Positions 1-9,478 of a stretch of DNA of 64,000 bases are shown one piece after another. The translations under genes and the position numbers were made by a program. The stretch covers positions 372,001 to 436,000 of the forward strand of contig WGND01000003.1 of the NCBI GenBank assembly GCA_016124805.1. Reading direction: 5' to 3'. The notes below the pieces were generated by a model that saw only the letters and a list, made by a program, of their open reading frames with translations, had not been told where the DNA came from and searched no databases. How positions within the stretch are numbered: position 1 is the stretch's first letter; every line of letters starts with the position of its first letter. This DNA comes from Hyphomicrobiales bacterium (GTDB lineage: Bacteria > Pseudomonadota > Alphaproteobacteria > Parvibaculales > Parvibaculaceae).

Positions 1-78
1 CAGGTCCTGCTCTATCTCATCGCGCTCTCGGGTCTGCTCTACTTTGCCAAGCGCAAGGTCTGGTCAGACGTTCACTGA
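1..78 (+). CDS. petC: Cytochrome c1 of the bc1 complex, C-terminal end (partial)
   Basis: Only the last 25 codons are in the window. They encode one hydrophobic helix followed by the basic end FAKRKVWSDVH, the usual C-terminal membrane anchor of cytochrome c1 in the bc1 complex (quinol to cytochrome c electron transfer, inner membrane). The heme-binding part lies upstream of the window. Alphaproteobacteria often carry mtnP and apt directly behind the petABC genes, as here, which supports the call. The reading frame is open from base 1 and closes at TGA 76-78. Confidence 0.8.
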   Translation, partial: QVLLYLIALSGLLYFAKRKVWSDVH

Positions 79-100
79 TCTGACATAAAAAACATCAAGG

Positions 101-129
101 AAAAGGGTCTCTTCGGAGGCCCTTTTTTT
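101..129 (+). terminator. Intrinsic terminator after petC
   Basis: The arms AAGGGTCTC (103-111) and GAGGCCCTT (116-124) enclose a TTCG tetraloop and run into seven T residues (123-129). One G-T pair lies in the stem. This is a textbook Rho-independent terminator separating petC from mtnP. Confidence 0.85.
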
Positions 130-198
130 GTTGTTTGGCCGCAAACTTTGTTAGTGTCCGCCAAATTCGGCAGGCGGATAGATGCAGTGGAGGCCATG

Positions 199-1089
199 AT
201 GGCAAAGACCATATTGGGTGTGATTGGTGGCAGCGGGGTCTATGAGTTCCCGGGGCTGAAGAATGAGCGCTGGGAAGCGGTTTCCACGCCCTGGGGCGCA
301 CCATCCGACGATCTGCATTTCGGTACGCTGCCGACCTCGCGTGGTGACGTGGACATGGTGTTCCTGCCGCGCCATGGCCGTGGCCATACGCAGTCGCCAA
401 GCAGCATCAATTACCGCGCCAATATCGATGCGCTCAAGCGCGTCGGCGTGACAGACATCATTTCCGTTTCGGCGGTTGGCTCGCTGCGTGAGGAATTGCC
501 GCCGGGCACCTTCGTGATTGTCGACCAGTTTATCGACCGCACATTCGCGCGCGAAAAATCATTCTTCGGGCCGGGCTGCGTTGCCCATGTTTCGATGGCG
601 CAACCGGTCTGCTCGCGGCTCGGCGACCACATGGAAGCGGCCTGCCGCCATAACAAAATTCCGTTCAAGCGCGGCGGCACCTATATGGTCATGGAGGGCC
701 CGCAATTTTCAACGCTGGCTGAGTCCAATCTTTATCGGTCCTGGGGCTGCTGCGTGATCGGCATGACCAACATGCCCGAAGCCAAGCTCGCGCGCGAAGC
801 CGAGATCTGCTACGCGACGGCGGCTATGGTGACGGATTTCGACTGCTGGCATCCCCATCATGATGCCGTCGATGTCTCGACTGTCGTGCGCATTCTTGGC
901 GACAATGCCGAGAAGTCGCGCGTCATGCTGCGCTCGGTTGTGGAAAGTTTCGGTCCTGAGCGCACGCCGTCACCGCAGGGCATTGAACATGTGCTCGATA
1001 CCGCATTGATTACGGCGACGGAAAAACGTGACCCGGCTGTTTTGAAAAAACTCGATGCGGTCGCAGGCCGTGTATTGGGCAAAGTCTGA
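199..1089 (+). CDS. mtnP: S-methyl-5'-thioadenosine phosphorylase
   Basis: Splits methylthioadenosine (MTA, by-product of polyamine and homoserine-lactone synthesis) with phosphate into adenine and 5-methylthioribose-1-phosphate in the cytosol. The N-terminus MAKTILGVIGGSGVY is the signature of the MTAP/PNP family, and 'GMTNMPEAKLAREAEICYA' near residues 190-208 is the conserved substrate-site segment. At 296 residues it has normal family length. Two adjacent ATGs (196 and 199) are possible; 199 was chosen because GGAGG at 189-193 then has 5-nt spacing. First gene of a four-gene salvage operon; apt, 11 bp downstream, uses the adenine released. Confidence 0.93.
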   Translation: MAKTILGVIGGSGVYEFPGLKNERWEAVSTPWGAPSDDLHFGTLPTSRGDVDMVFLPRHGRGHTQSPSSINYRANIDALKRVGVTDIISVSAVGSLREELPPGTFVIVDQFIDRTFAREKSFFGPGCVAHVSMAQPVCSRLGDHMEAACRHNKIPFKRGGTYMVMEGPQFSTLAESNLYRSWGCCVIGMTNMPEAKLAREAEICYATAAMVTDFDCWHPHHDAVDVSTVVRILGDNAEKSRVMLRSVVESFGPERTPSPQGIEHVLDTALITATEKRDPAVLKKLDAVAGRVLGKV

Positions 1090-1100
1090 GGACGACAAAA

Positions 1101-1628
1101 ATGGATATCAAAGAATTCATCCGCACCATTCCGGATTATCCCAAGCCCGGCATCATGTTTCGCGACATCACGACGCTGCTCGGCAGCGACAAGGGGTTTC
1201 GCGCCGCGATTGACGGTCTGGTGGCGCTGCATGAAGGTGCGCATTTCAACGCGGTGGCAGGGATTGAGGCACGCGGCTTCATTCTGGGCGGCGCGGTTGC
1301 CCATCAGCTTGGCCTCGGTTTTGTGCCGGTGCGCAAAAAGGGCAAGCTGCCCCATGAAGTGATTTCGGAAGAATATGCCCTAGAATATGGCACTGACTGC
1401 GTGGAAATCCACAAGGATGCCGTTCATGCCGGTGACAGGATTTTGCTGATTGACGATCTGATTGCGACGGGCGGCACGGCGGCAGCGGCCGTCAAACTCA
1501 TTGGCCGGGCCGGTGCCAATGTCACCGGCGCGAGTTTTGTGATTGAATTGCCTGAACTCGGTGGCCGTCAGGTGCTTGAGGCCATGGATATCGAGGTGCT
1601 GTCACTCTGTTCCTATGACGGACATTAG
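1101..1628 (+). CDS. apt: Adenine phosphoribosyltransferase
   Basis: Converts adenine plus PRPP to AMP and pyrophosphate. The PRPP-binding loop [16 protein letters not shown] is at residues 114-129 and the N-terminal [15 protein letters not shown] is typical of Apt. 175 residues, full length. It follows mtnP by 11 bp and precedes mtnA by 11 bp, so adenine liberated by MtnP is recaptured by the next gene product. The start ATG 1101 is preceded by GAGGACGAC. Confidence 0.95.
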   Translation: MDIKEFIRTIPDYPKPGIMFRDITTLLGSDKGFRAAIDGLVALHEGAHFNAVAGIEARGFILGGAVAHQLGLGFVPVRKKGKLPHEVISEEYALEYGTDCVEIHKDAVHAGDRILLIDDLIATGGTAAAAVKLIGRAGANVTGASFVIELPELGGRQVLEAMDIEVLSLCSYDGH

Positions 1629-1639
1629 GGGGCGCAGGT

Positions 1640-2737
1640 TTGAAAATCGACGGTGTTCATTACCGCACGATCTGGCTTTCCAAGGATGGCTGGTCGGTCG
1701 AGATCATCGACCAGACAAAGCTGCCGCATCACTTTGTCATTATCGGGTTGCGCTCTGCCGATGAGGCAGCGCGCGCGATCAAGGACATGCTGGTGCGGGG
1801 TGCGCCGCTGATCGGCGCCACGGCGGCCTATGGGCTCTGCATGGCGCTGCGCGATGACCCGTCTGATGTCTGTCTTGATGCCACCTATGCGATGCTCGCC
1901 AAGACACGGCCCACAGCGATCAATCTGAAATGGGCGCTTGATGCCATGGTGGCGGCGGTTCGCCCTCTGCCACTGGCCGAGCGCGTGAAAGCGGCCTATG
2001 CGCGTGCGGCGCAGCTTTGTGATGATGATGTCGAAATCTGCCGGCGCATCGGCGAGAATGGTCTGGCGATCATTCGCGAGCTGGCGGCGGCCAAGCCAGG
2101 CAAGACCGTCCATATCCTGACCCACTGCAATGCTGGCTGGCTCGCCTGCGTTGACTGGGGTACGGCGCTGGCGCCGATGTATATGGCCCATGATGAAGGC
2201 TTGCCCGTACATGTCTGGGTGGATGAGACAAGGCCGCGCAATCAGGGCGCCTCGCTGACCGCCTTTGAACTTGGCCGCCATGGCGTGGCGCACACGATCC
2301 TGCCCGACAATGCCGGGGGCCATGTGATGCAGCATGGGCTGGTCGATATGTGCATTGTCGGCACCGACCGCACCACGGCGAGCGGCGATGTCGCCAACAA
2401 GATCGGCACCTATCTCAAGGCGCTGGCCGCGCATGACAATGGCGTGCCCTTTTATGTGGCCCTGCCGCATACGACGATTGACTGGACGCTGTCGGATGGC
2501 GTGAAGGAAATTCCAATCGAGCAGCGCTCGCCGCAGGAGGTCACGCATATGACGGGGCTCACCGATGAGGGCGAGATCATGACGGTTCAGATATCGGCAC
2601 CGGGCAGTCAGGCCGCCAATTACGGGTTTGACGTGACGCCCGCCCGTCTGGTGACGGGGCTCATCACCGAGCGTGGCGTCTGTTCGGCCAGTCGTGAGGG
2701 GCTGCTGTCGCTCTATCCGGAGCGTGCGGATGGCTGA
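1640..2737 (+). CDS. mtnA: Methylthioribose-1-phosphate isomerase
   Basis: Isomerises 5-methylthioribose-1-phosphate to 5-methylthioribulose-1-phosphate; related to eIF2B-type proteins. RGAPLIG (53-59), the catalytic Cys in THCNAG (C163) and the Asp in GTDR (D243) are all present. 365 residues is the normal size. The start is TTG at 1640: no in-frame ATG gives a full N-terminus, and [13 protein letters not shown] begins where MtnA proteins begin, with GGGGGCGCAGG just upstream. The last 8 nt overlap the start of the aldolase gene, suggesting translational coupling. Confidence 0.92.
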   Translation: MKIDGVHYRTIWLSKDGWSVEIIDQTKLPHHFVIIGLRSADEAARAIKDMLVRGAPLIGATAAYGLCMALRDDPSDVCLDATYAMLAKTRPTAINLKWALDAMVAAVRPLPLAERVKAAYARAAQLCDDDVEICRRIGENGLAIIRELAAAKPGKTVHILTHCNAGWLACVDWGTALAPMYMAHDEGLPVHVWVDETRPRNQGASLTAFELGRHGVAHTILPDNAGGHVMQHGLVDMCIVGTDRTTASGDVANKIGTYLKALAAHDNGVPFYVALPHTTIDWTLSDGVKEIPIEQRSPQEVTHMTGLTDEGEIMTVQISAPGSQAANYGFDVTPARLVTGLITERGVCSASREGLLSLYPERADG

Positions 2738-3386
2738 CGCGCCTGCCGATGATGCCTGGCTGCGCCAGCGCGTCATTGATGCCGCGCTTGATATGTCAGC
2801 GAGGGGTCTTTCGCCGCAAATGTCTGGCAATGTCTCGGCACGCTGCGGTGATGGTTTTCTCATCACGCCTTCCGGCGTCGCCTATGACGATCTGCTGCCC
2901 GATGATATTGCCCATCTTGATCTTGACGGGCAGGTGATCTCGGGTGCCTGCAAGGCCTCAAGCGAATGGCCCATGCATGCCGCGATCTACAAGGCACGTC
3001 CCGAGGTGCAGGGCATTGTGCATGCTCATTCCGATTATGCCGTCAGTCTGGCCGTCATGCATCTCGACATACCAGCCTTTCACTACATGGTGGCGGTGCT
3101 GGGCGGGCGCGACATTCGCTGTGCACCCTATGCGACCTTTGGCTCAGTAGAGATTGCTGCATATGCCGTGGCAGCGCTGAAGGATCGCAAGGCCTGTCTG
3201 CTCGCCCATCACGGGCAGATTGCGATTGGCGCCAGCGTTGAAGAGGCGCTGCATCTTGCCCATGAGGTCGAGACGCTGAGCGGGCAATATTGGCGGGCGC
3301 TGCAGATCGGCGAGCCGCCTTTGCTGAGCGATGAAGAAATGGCAATCAATGTCGCCAAGTTTTCTGGCTATGGCTGGAACGCTTAA
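2730..3386 (+). CDS. Class II aldolase/adducin-type protein of the MTA operon (MtnB- or Ald2-like)
   Basis: Zinc aldolase fold of the fuculose-phosphate aldolase class: SSEW with catalytic-type Glu (E79), metal ligands in VHAHSD (H98, H100) and HHG (H161). 218 residues. The ATG at 2730 lies inside the end of mtnA. In this context the substrate is almost certainly methylthioribulose-1-phosphate. Two known family roles fit: dehydratase MtnB of the classical methionine salvage pathway, or the aldolase Ald2 that cleaves it to dihydroxyacetone phosphate and methylthioacetaldehyde (DHAP shunt). No mtnC, mtnD or mtnK follows, which slightly favours the shunt, but the choice is not settled by sequence alone. 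Its TAA overlaps the stop of the convergent peroxidase gene. Confidence 0.82.
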   Translation: MADAPADDAWLRQRVIDAALDMSARGLSPQMSGNVSARCGDGFLITPSGVAYDDLLPDDIAHLDLDGQVISGACKASSEWPMHAAIYKARPEVQGIVHAHSDYAVSLAVMHLDIPAFHYMVAVLGGRDIRCAPYATFGSVEIAAYAVAALKDRKACLLAHHGQIAIGASVEEALHLAHEVETLSGQYWRALQIGEPPLLSDEEMAINVAKFSGYGWNA

Positions 3387-3877
3387 GGCTTCACCAGTTC
3401 CTTGACCGCTTTTTTGAAGGGCGTCGAGTCCGGTGTCGCGATGCTGGAAAACCAGGTCTTCAACTGGCCGTCGCGACCGATCAGATATTTGTAGAAGTTC
3501 CAGCGCGGGCGTGAGAGGAAGCCGCCCTGATCGCCCATCCATTGAAACAGGGGATGCGCCTCGCGGCCCTTCACATGAACCTTGTCGGTGAGCGGGAAAT
3601 CGACGCCGAAATTGATCTCGCAGAATTCGGCGATCTCATCGGCGCTGCCGGGTTCCTGATTGGCAAAATCATTGGAGGGCACGCCCAGCACGATGAGCCC
3701 ATCGGCCTTGTGCTGGTGCCAGATTTTTTCGAGGCCCGCATATTGCGGTGTGAAGCCGCATTTTGAGGCCGTGTTGACGATCAGCAGCGGTTGGCCCTTG
3801 AACTGCTTCAGCGGCAGGGGCTTGCCCGTCAGGCTCTTGAACGAGAAGTCATAGGCCGATTTTTCTTTTGTCGCCAT
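3383..3877 (-). CDS. Glutathione peroxidase family protein
   Basis: Thiol peroxidase reducing H2O2 and organic hydroperoxides in the cytosol. The peroxidatic Cys replaces selenocysteine in NTASKCGFT (C40), and the partner residues Gln (Q74, in FANQEPG) and Trp (W126, in RPRWNFYKYLI) complete the Gpx triad. 164 residues, full length, no signal peptide, so cytoplasmic. BtuE-like enzymes often take electrons from thioredoxin rather than glutathione. Last gene of a minus-strand run; convergent with the aldolase, sharing the palindrome TTAA for the two stops. Confidence 0.92.
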   Translation of the reverse strand: MATKEKSAYDFSFKSLTGKPLPLKQFKGQPLLIVNTASKCGFTPQYAGLEKIWHQHKADGLIVLGVPSNDFANQEPGSADEIAEFCEINFGVDFPLTDKVHVKGREAHPLFQWMGDQGGFLSRPRWNFYKYLIGRDGQLKTWFSSIATPDSTPFKKAVKELVKP

Positions 3878-3894
3878 GTCGTCTCCTGCGTGTT

Positions 3895-4569
3895 CTAGAC
3901 GCTGTCAAAAAGTTCGAGTGTGCGTTTGCGGGCAAGGTCGGCGGCGGCCTTGTCGTAATTGTTGCGGCGGTCGGAATTGAAGCCGTGATCAGCATCATAG
4001 ACATAGACCGGCACGTCCTTGTGGGCGGCCTCGATGGCACGCACCACATCCATCGGGATCGAGTGATCCTTTTCGCCGAAATGGCAGATGGTCGGGCATT
4101 TGGGGTTTTCGCTGATGAAGTCCTTGATCGCGCCGCCATAATAGCACGCGACGGCATCAAGACCCTTGGCGCGGCAGGCGGCAACCCAGGAAACAGAGCC
4201 GCCATAGCAATAGCCCGTCATGAAGACTTTCTGGCAGCCATCTGCGCGCAGATAGTTGATGCACATCTGCGTATCCAGCACGGCGTTTTCATAGCTGTTG
4301 GCAGCGCGATATTTCAGCGAGTCCTCAATATCCTGCTGGCTGTAGGTCGCCTGAAAATTCTGAACCTGACGGTCATAGAGCTGGGGCGAGATGACGTCAT
4401 AACCCAGCGCGGCATAGCCATCGCAGAGTTCCTTGATATGGGTGGTGACGCCGAAAATCTCCATGATCAGGACAAGGCCGCCTTTGCGCGGGCCTTCGGC
4501 CTTGGCGTGGTAGCAAAGAATTTCTGCGCCATCGCCACTTTTCAGGGGGATCATATCGCCTTTGAGCAT
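3895..4569 (-). CDS. Dienelactone hydrolase family protein
   Basis: Alpha/beta hydrolase with the Cys-Asp-His triad of dienelactone hydrolases: C121 in GYCYGG, D168 in FGEKDHSI, H195 in DADHGF. 224 residues, cytosolic. The family includes carboxymethylenebutenolidase of chloroaromatic breakdown, but no such pathway genes are nearby, so the substrate is unknown. The start ATG at 4569 has GAGGAG upstream. It lies between gpx and ychF on the same strand. A second member of this family is at 47913-48656. Confidence 0.88.
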   Translation of the reverse strand: MLKGDMIPLKSGDGAEILCYHAKAEGPRKGGLVLIMEIFGVTTHIKELCDGYAALGYDVISPQLYDRQVQNFQATYSQQDIEDSLKYRAANSYENAVLDTQMCINYLRADGCQKVFMTGYCYGGSVSWVAACRAKGLDAVACYYGGAIKDFISENPKCPTICHFGEKDHSIPMDVVRAIEAAHKDVPVYVYDADHGFNSDRRNNYDKAAADLARKRTLELFDSV

Positions 4570-4640
4570 CGTTGCTGTCTCCTCATCATGTGGCTGCCTT
4601 ATGCGTGGCAGCTTGTGAGGCGCATGCTGACAGGCTTGTG

Positions 4641-5750
4641 CTAGTTGGCAAACCGGAAATGCATGACATCACCGTCATGGACGACATATTCCTTGCCTTC
4701 AAGGCGCATCTTGCCTGCATCCTTGGCGCCGTTTTCGCCCTTGAGCGCGACATAGTCGTCATAGGCGATGGTTTCGGCGCGGATGAAACCCTTTTCGAAA
4801 TCGGTATGGATGACACCGGCTGCGGCCGGCGCACGCGTGCCCTTGGTGATGGTCCAGGCGCGGGTTTCCTTGGGGCCGACGGTGAAATAGGTAATGAGGT
4901 CGAGCAGCTTGTAACCGGCGCGGATGAGGCGGTTGAGGCCCGGCTCTTCAAGGCCCAGCGTTTCGAGATATTCGGCGCGCTCGGCATTGGGCAGCTGGGC
5001 GATCTCTTCTTCGATGCGGGCGGAAATGACAACGCATTCAGCGCCTTCCGCCTTGGCGCGGGCTTCGACCTGGGCGGAATATTCATTGCCGGTTGCCGCT
5101 GATTCTTCCTCGACATTGCAGACATAGAGAACCGGCTTGGAGGTCAGCAGGTTGAGGCCTTCCCAGGCGGCCATCTCGTCGGGGCTGATCTTGTCCTGCG
5201 CCGTCGCCATGCGGGCGGGCTGTCCCTCACGCAGATAGGGCAGGGCGATATTCATCAGCTCGACGAGCTGCTTGGCCTCCTTGTCACCGCCCTTGGCCTT
5301 TTTCTCCGCCGCCGTGACGCGCTTTTCAAGGCTCTCAAGATCGGCCAGCATCAATTCGGTTTCGACAATTTCGGCATCGCTCAGCGGGTTGATGCGGCCC
5401 TCGACATGGGTGATGTCGTCATCGACGAAGCAGCGCAGCACATAGGCGACGGCATCGACCTCGCGAATGGTGGCGAGAAACTGGTTGCCGAGGCCTTCGC
5501 CTTTGGAGGCGCCTTTGACGAGGCCGGCAATGTCCACAAAGGTCAGCCGCGTGGGAATGAGTTCCTTGCTGCCGGCAATGCCTGCCAGCGCTTCCATGCG
5601 CGGGTCGGGCACGGCGACGTCGCCGACATTGGGTTCAATGGTGCAGAAGGGATAGTTGGCCGCCTGTGCGGCTGCCGTCTGCGTCAGCGCATTGAAAAGG
5701 GTCGATTTGCCCACATTGGGGAGACCGACGATGCCGCATTTGAAACCCAT
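4641..5750 (-). CDS. ychF: Redox-regulated ATPase/GTPase YchF (Obg family)
   Basis: Ribosome-associated P-loop NTPase. G1 motif GLPNVGKST is at residues 8-16, the [17 protein letters not shown] switch region near 73-89, and the NKxD motif is replaced by NVEEE near 210, the hallmark of YchF and the reason it prefers ATP. The C-terminal TGS-type domain ends in [13 protein letters not shown]. 369 residues, full length. pth starts 4 bp upstream on the same strand; pth-ychF is a widely conserved pair tied to translation. Confidence 0.96.
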   Translation of the reverse strand: MGFKCGIVGLPNVGKSTLFNALTQTAAAQAANYPFCTIEPNVGDVAVPDPRMEALAGIAGSKELIPTRLTFVDIAGLVKGASKGEGLGNQFLATIREVDAVAYVLRCFVDDDITHVEGRINPLSDAEIVETELMLADLESLEKRVTAAEKKAKGGDKEAKQLVELMNIALPYLREGQPARMATAQDKISPDEMAAWEGLNLLTSKPVLYVCNVEEESAATGNEYSAQVEARAKAEGAECVVISARIEEEIAQLPNAERAEYLETLGLEEPGLNRLIRAGYKLLDLITYFTVGPKETRAWTITKGTRAPAAAGVIHTDFEKGFIRAETIAYDDYVALKGENGAKDAGKMRLEGKEYVVHDGDVMHFRFAN

Positions 5751-5753
5751 GAC

Positions 5754-6410
5754 CTAGCTCTCTTCACTATTTTCGTTTGGACCGGCTTTGGAAGCCTTCA
5801 TATTATCCTTGGGGGCTGACCCCGTAAATTTTCTGACCGGCGCCGGGTTGGTCAGCAGATGGACCTTGGTGGCAAAGCCCTCATCCTTGCCCTGTGCGAT
5901 GAGTGGTGCTGCCTCGGCCATCGCGTCCAGCAGCGGGACCAACCATGCCTGATCGGCCTTGCTGAAGTCGCCCAGCACGTGACCCGTGACCGCTTCCCTG
6001 TGGCCGGGATGGCCGATACCGATGCGCACCCGGCGATAGGCTTCGCCGATATGGGCGGTGATGGAGCGAATGCCATTATGGCCCGCCGCGCCGCCGCCTG
6101 TACGCACCCGGATTTTACCCGGTGCCAGATCCAGCTCGTCATAAAAGACGACGATGTCTTTCGGTTCCAGCTTGAAGAAGCGCATGGCCTCGCCCACGGC
6201 GCGACCGGACTCATTCATATAGGTGCCGGGAAAGAGGGCGAGCGCTTTTTCGCCCGCCAGTGTGCCCTCGCAGGCGACGCCCTGAAAACGGGCGCGCGGG
6301 GGCGAAAAGGAATGGCGGCGAACAATCGTGTCCACCGCCATAAAACCAACATTGTGCCGGTTGTGCGCGTATTTGGCACCCGGATTGCCGAGGCCAACGA
6401 TGAGGATCAT
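5754..6410 (-). CDS. pth: Peptidyl-tRNA hydrolase
   Basis: Releases tRNA from stalled peptidyl-tRNA. The N-terminus [22 protein letters not shown] contains the conserved Asn and the catalytic His (HNVGF); [13 protein letters not shown] and [13 protein letters not shown] are also family motifs. 218 residues, slightly longer than the E. coli enzyme because of a hydrophilic Ser/Glu-rich tail after about residue 190. Located between rplY and ychF, the usual alphaproteobacterial order. Confidence 0.96.
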   Translation of the reverse strand: MILIVGLGNPGAKYAHNRHNVGFMAVDTIVRRHSFSPPRARFQGVACEGTLAGEKALALFPGTYMNESGRAVGEAMRFFKLEPKDIVVFYDELDLAPGKIRVRTGGGAAGHNGIRSITAHIGEAYRRVRIGIGHPGHREAVTGHVLGDFSKADQAWLVPLLDAMAEAAPLIAQGKDEGFATKVHLLTNPAPVRKFTGSAPKDNMKASKAGPNENSEES

Positions 6411-6436
6411 TGCGCCAACTCCTCAGGCAAAAAGGA

Positions 6437-7093
6437 TCAATCCTCTTTGGCTTCTGTCTTCTCTTCAGCATCGCCTTCGGCGGCTTCGCCCTCGGCTTCC
6501 GCTTCTTCCGCACCGGCCGACACAACAGCCGCAGGCGTTGCGATGGTGGCAATGGTGAAGTCGCGATCCGTGATGGTCGGCTTCACATCATTGGTCAGCT
6601 TCACAGCCGAGATGTGGATGGAATCGCCGAGCTGGTAACCGGCCAGATCGACTTCGATCTGCTCGGGAATGTGGTCGGCAGGGCAGATGAGTTCCACCGA
6701 ATGGCGAACGATGTTGAGCACGCCGCCGGCCTTGATGCCCGGGGAGGCTTCCTGATTGTGGAAATGCACGGGCACTTCAACCGTCACGGTGGCGTTTTTG
6801 CCAAGGCGCAGGAAATCGACATGGATGATGAAGTCGCGCACAGGTTCAAACTGAATGTCGCGCGGGATCACATGTTCCTTCTTGCCGTCCACTTCGATGT
6901 CGAGTGTGTGGCTCATGAAGGTGCCCTTCATGTAGAGGGCGTGAACTTCTTTGTAGTTGATGCTGATCAGTTCAGGCGACTTCTTGTCACCATAAATGAC
7001 GGCAGGTACCCGGCCCGAAGTGCGGATCGAACGGACAGCCCCCTTGCTGCTCTTCGTACGCGCCTCGGCCTTGAGTGTGATGGACTCGGCCAT
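6437..7093 (-). CDS. rplY: 50S ribosomal protein L25/general stress protein Ctc
   Basis: Binds 5S rRNA. The L25 domain occupies residues 1-95 (SKGAVRSIRTSGRVPAVIYGDKK), followed by the beta-rich C-terminal TL5/Ctc domain and an acidic Ala/Glu-rich tail from about 185. 218 residues, the long form typical of alphaproteobacteria. The ATG at 7093 was chosen because the L25 domain begins there and GGAGA lies just upstream; longer readings run into the terminator-like hairpin at 7109-7139. Followed by pth and ychF. Confidence 0.94.
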   Translation of the reverse strand: MAESITLKAEARTKSSKGAVRSIRTSGRVPAVIYGDKKSPELISINYKEVHALYMKGTFMSHTLDIEVDGKKEHVIPRDIQFEPVRDFIIHVDFLRLGKNATVTVEVPVHFHNQEASPGIKAGGVLNIVRHSVELICPADHIPEQIEVDLAGYQLGDSIHISAVKLTNDVKPTITDRDFTIATIATPAAVVSAGAEEAEAEGEAAEGDAEEKTEAKED

Positions 7094-7108
7094 GGCAGTA
7101 TCTCCAAT

Positions 7109-7139
7109 AAAAAGGGCCCCGGGAATACCCCACGGGCCT
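7109..7139 (-). terminator. Terminator-like hairpin between prs and rplY
   Basis: Read on the minus strand, GGCCC and GGG arms pair with CCC and GGGCC across a GTATT loop, with a small bulge, and run into CTTTTTATT about 16 nt before the rplY start. It may terminate prs transcripts, or act as an attenuator in the rplY leader since it lies so close to the rplY ribosome-binding site. Confidence 0.5.
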
Positions 7140-7278
7140 GGCTCGCGCGTTTCCTCCAGGGGTGTGGACGCGCGATTGAGGCGGTTTATAGCGAAGCAGG
7201 GCGTAAAACTCAAGCCGCGAGAGGCTGGCGCGTCATTTCCGTCAAAATCTAGGGAAAAGTGGCTTTTTGAGCCGGAAA

Positions 7279-8211
7279 TCAGTCAAAAAGGCTCGAAACG
7301 GAGCGCTCTTCGGCGGTGCGGAGCATGGCCTCGCCGATCAGCGGGGCAATGGAGACCACGCGGATATTGCGGCTGACGCGGACGGCTTCGGTGGCCTGAA
7401 TGGAGTCCGTGATGACCAGCTCCTTGAGCTGGGAGGCCGAGACACGGGCAACCGCGCCGCCCGAGAGCACGCCATGGGTAACATAGGCTGAAACCTCGGT
7501 CGCACCCTGCTTGAGCAGGGCCTCTGCAGCATTGCAGAGCGTGCCGGCTGAATCGACGATATCATCGACCAGAATACAGGCGCGGCCCTTCACATCGCCA
7601 ATGATGTTCATGACCTCGGATTCGCCGGCGCGTTCGCGGCGCTTGTCGACGATGGCAAGGTCGGCGCCAATGCGCTTGGCGATGGCGCGGGCCCGCACCA
7701 CGCCGCCGACGTCGGGCGAAACAACCATCAGATTGTCACCCTTGTAATTATCCAGAATATCGCGGGTCAGGACGGGGGCGGCAAAGAGGTTGTCGGTCGG
7801 GATATCGAAGAAGCCCTGAATCTGACCGGCATGGAGGTCAACGGTGAGGACGCGGTCGGCACCCGCCGTGGTCACCAGATTGGCGACCAGCTTGGCGGAG
7901 ATGGGTGTGCGGGCCGACGGTTTGCGGTCCTGACGGGCATAGCCGAAATAGGGAATGACAGCGGTGATGCGGCGGGCAGAGGCACGGCGCAGCGCATCCA
8001 TGATGATCAGCAGTTCCATCAGGTGGTCATTGGCGGGATAGGAGGTGGACTGGATGACAAAAACATCCTCGCCACGCACATTTTCCTGAATTTCAACAAA
8101 GACTTCCATGTCGGCAAAGCGCCGGACAACGGATTTTGTCAGAGGTAAATTCAGATAGGCGGCAACCGCCTCAGCCAGTGCGCGGTTTGAATTACCTGCC
8201 ACCAATTTCAT
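7279..8211 (-). CDS. prs: Ribose-phosphate pyrophosphokinase (PRPP synthetase)
   Basis: Makes PRPP from ribose-5-phosphate and ATP for nucleotide, His and Trp synthesis, and supplies Apt. Class I Prs: N-terminal [19 protein letters not shown], flexible-loop [12 protein letters not shown], the metal/ATP segment [12 protein letters not shown], and the PRPP loop [12 protein letters not shown]. 310 residues. The ATG at 8211 starts at the conserved N-terminus, with GGGGGA upstream; upstream in-frame sequence is not family-like. Confidence 0.95.
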   Translation of the reverse strand: MKLVAGNSNRALAEAVAAYLNLPLTKSVVRRFADMEVFVEIQENVRGEDVFVIQSTSYPANDHLMELLIIMDALRRASARRITAVIPYFGYARQDRKPSARTPISAKLVANLVTTAGADRVLTVDLHAGQIQGFFDIPTDNLFAAPVLTRDILDNYKGDNLMVVSPDVGGVVRARAIAKRIGADLAIVDKRRERAGESEVMNIIGDVKGRACILVDDIVDSAGTLCNAAEALLKQGATEVSAYVTHGVLSGGAVARVSASQLKELVITDSIQATEAVRVSRNIRVVSIAPLIGEAMLRTAEERSVSSLFD

Positions 8212-8347
8212 GCCGACGTCCCCCGATAGCCGCTTTCCTGCGGCGATGTCACTGTGCCGCTCTCTCCAGCAGATTGCCGGAAATGACGCTCTCGTGACGG
8301 CGCGAGGGCGTTGTAACAAGCACTCTGCGGCCTGTAAACACGCAAAC

Positions 8348-9433
8348 TCAGCTTCTGCTGGCCTCGGGTGACAACAAAGCCACAAGTCCATCGGCAGCGC
8401 TTTCTGCCGCGTCACGGGCCACTTCGCCCCAGCGTCCCGCGATGCGGCCCGGGCTCATGGCATTTGTCTGTGTCACGGTGCCCAGAAGCCGGCCATCCAG
8501 CGTGGTCACACGCCAGCGAATGGCCACATCCGTGCGACCGTCGGTGCGCGAGGCGGTGGTGACATCGCCGATGACGCGGAGCGGGGTCTGCAGGCTGTCG
8601 GGCTTGAGGCGCTTGGCAAGCGAGGCGGTCAGGGCCTCGGTCAGGGCCCGGTCGCCATCGCCCGGCGCGGGGCTGACATTGATTTCATAGGGCAGGATGT
8701 TGCGCGCAAGCCGGGGTTCCGCAAGGGCAGGCGCCGAGGTGGCGCGCAGCGGGGCCGGATCAATGCTGCCGGTGATGATGCTGTCGCCCATCAGCATGTC
8801 ATTGGAAGCGGAAATGCTGGCGGCCGCCTGGGCCACGGCGATGAGGCTTGCATCATGGCGCTCGCGGGCATCATACCAGCCGGCAAGCTTGCCCGCGGCG
8901 GCACTGGCGATTTTCTTCAGGTCGTCATGGCTGACGGCAGCCCATGGGTCGGTTGCCGACCAGGCGCTGGTTTCAGGCAGCACGGTTTCATTCATGAAGC
9001 GGTGGAGTCTTGTACCTTTGGGGTCGGTCACATCAATGATGGTGACGACATAGATGCCCATGGCATTGGGACCTGCGCCCACAGCGCCGTGGATGGCAAA
9101 GGCTGGACCTTGCGATGTGTTGAGCGGAACCTGGCGGGCGGCGGCTTCTTCGCTCAGTAGTTTGGTGAGCTCGCTGGCCTTGTCATCGGGCAACCCGTCG
9201 ATACGGGAGATGACAAAACCGCTGGCGCTATCGCTGCCGGTCAGAACGGCCTGGGCATTGCCATTGTCGTCCTTGCGGGCCGAGCCCGCATCATCGGCGC
9301 AAGCCGCCAGCGCGAAGATGCCGAGCGCCAGCACATTGCGCGCATGACGCGCGAAGACGCGGCGCTGGATGCGCTTATAGGCGGCGTCTTTATCGCTGGT
9401 TGGGGTCACTGGCCGCACGGCACATACCTGCAT
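8348..9433 (-). CDS. Putative lipoprotein of unknown function
   Basis: The N-terminus is a basic stretch followed by the hydrophobic segment [13 protein letters not shown], a lipobox ending in LAAC with Cys at residue 45, so the mature protein should be lipid-anchored. The signal region is longer than usual, and a start further in (GTG at codon 34) would remove the charged part, so the ATG at 9433 was kept. The mature 316 residues are Ala-, Asp- and Ser-rich with no domain I recognise. It sits between prs and pgeF on the same strand, separated from both by short gaps. Confidence 0.7.
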   Translation of the reverse strand: MQVCAVRPVTPTSDKDAAYKRIQRRVFARHARNVLALGIFALAACADDAGSARKDDNGNAQAVLTGSDSASGFVISRIDGLPDDKASELTKLLSEEAAARQVPLNTSQGPAFAIHGAVGAGPNAMGIYVVTIIDVTDPKGTRLHRFMNETVLPETSAWSATDPWAAVSHDDLKKIASAAAGKLAGWYDARERHDASLIAVAQAAASISASNDMLMGDSIITGSIDPAPLRATSAPALAEPRLARNILPYEINVSPAPGDGDRALTEALTASLAKRLKPDSLQTPLRVIGDVTTASRTDGRTDVAIRWRVTTLDGRLLGTVTQTNAMSPGRIAGRWGEVARDAAESAADGLVALLSPEASRS

Positions 9434-9478
9434 TTCAATTGAGAAACACAGTTTAAGGTGATTCGTGGCTTTTCAGCG

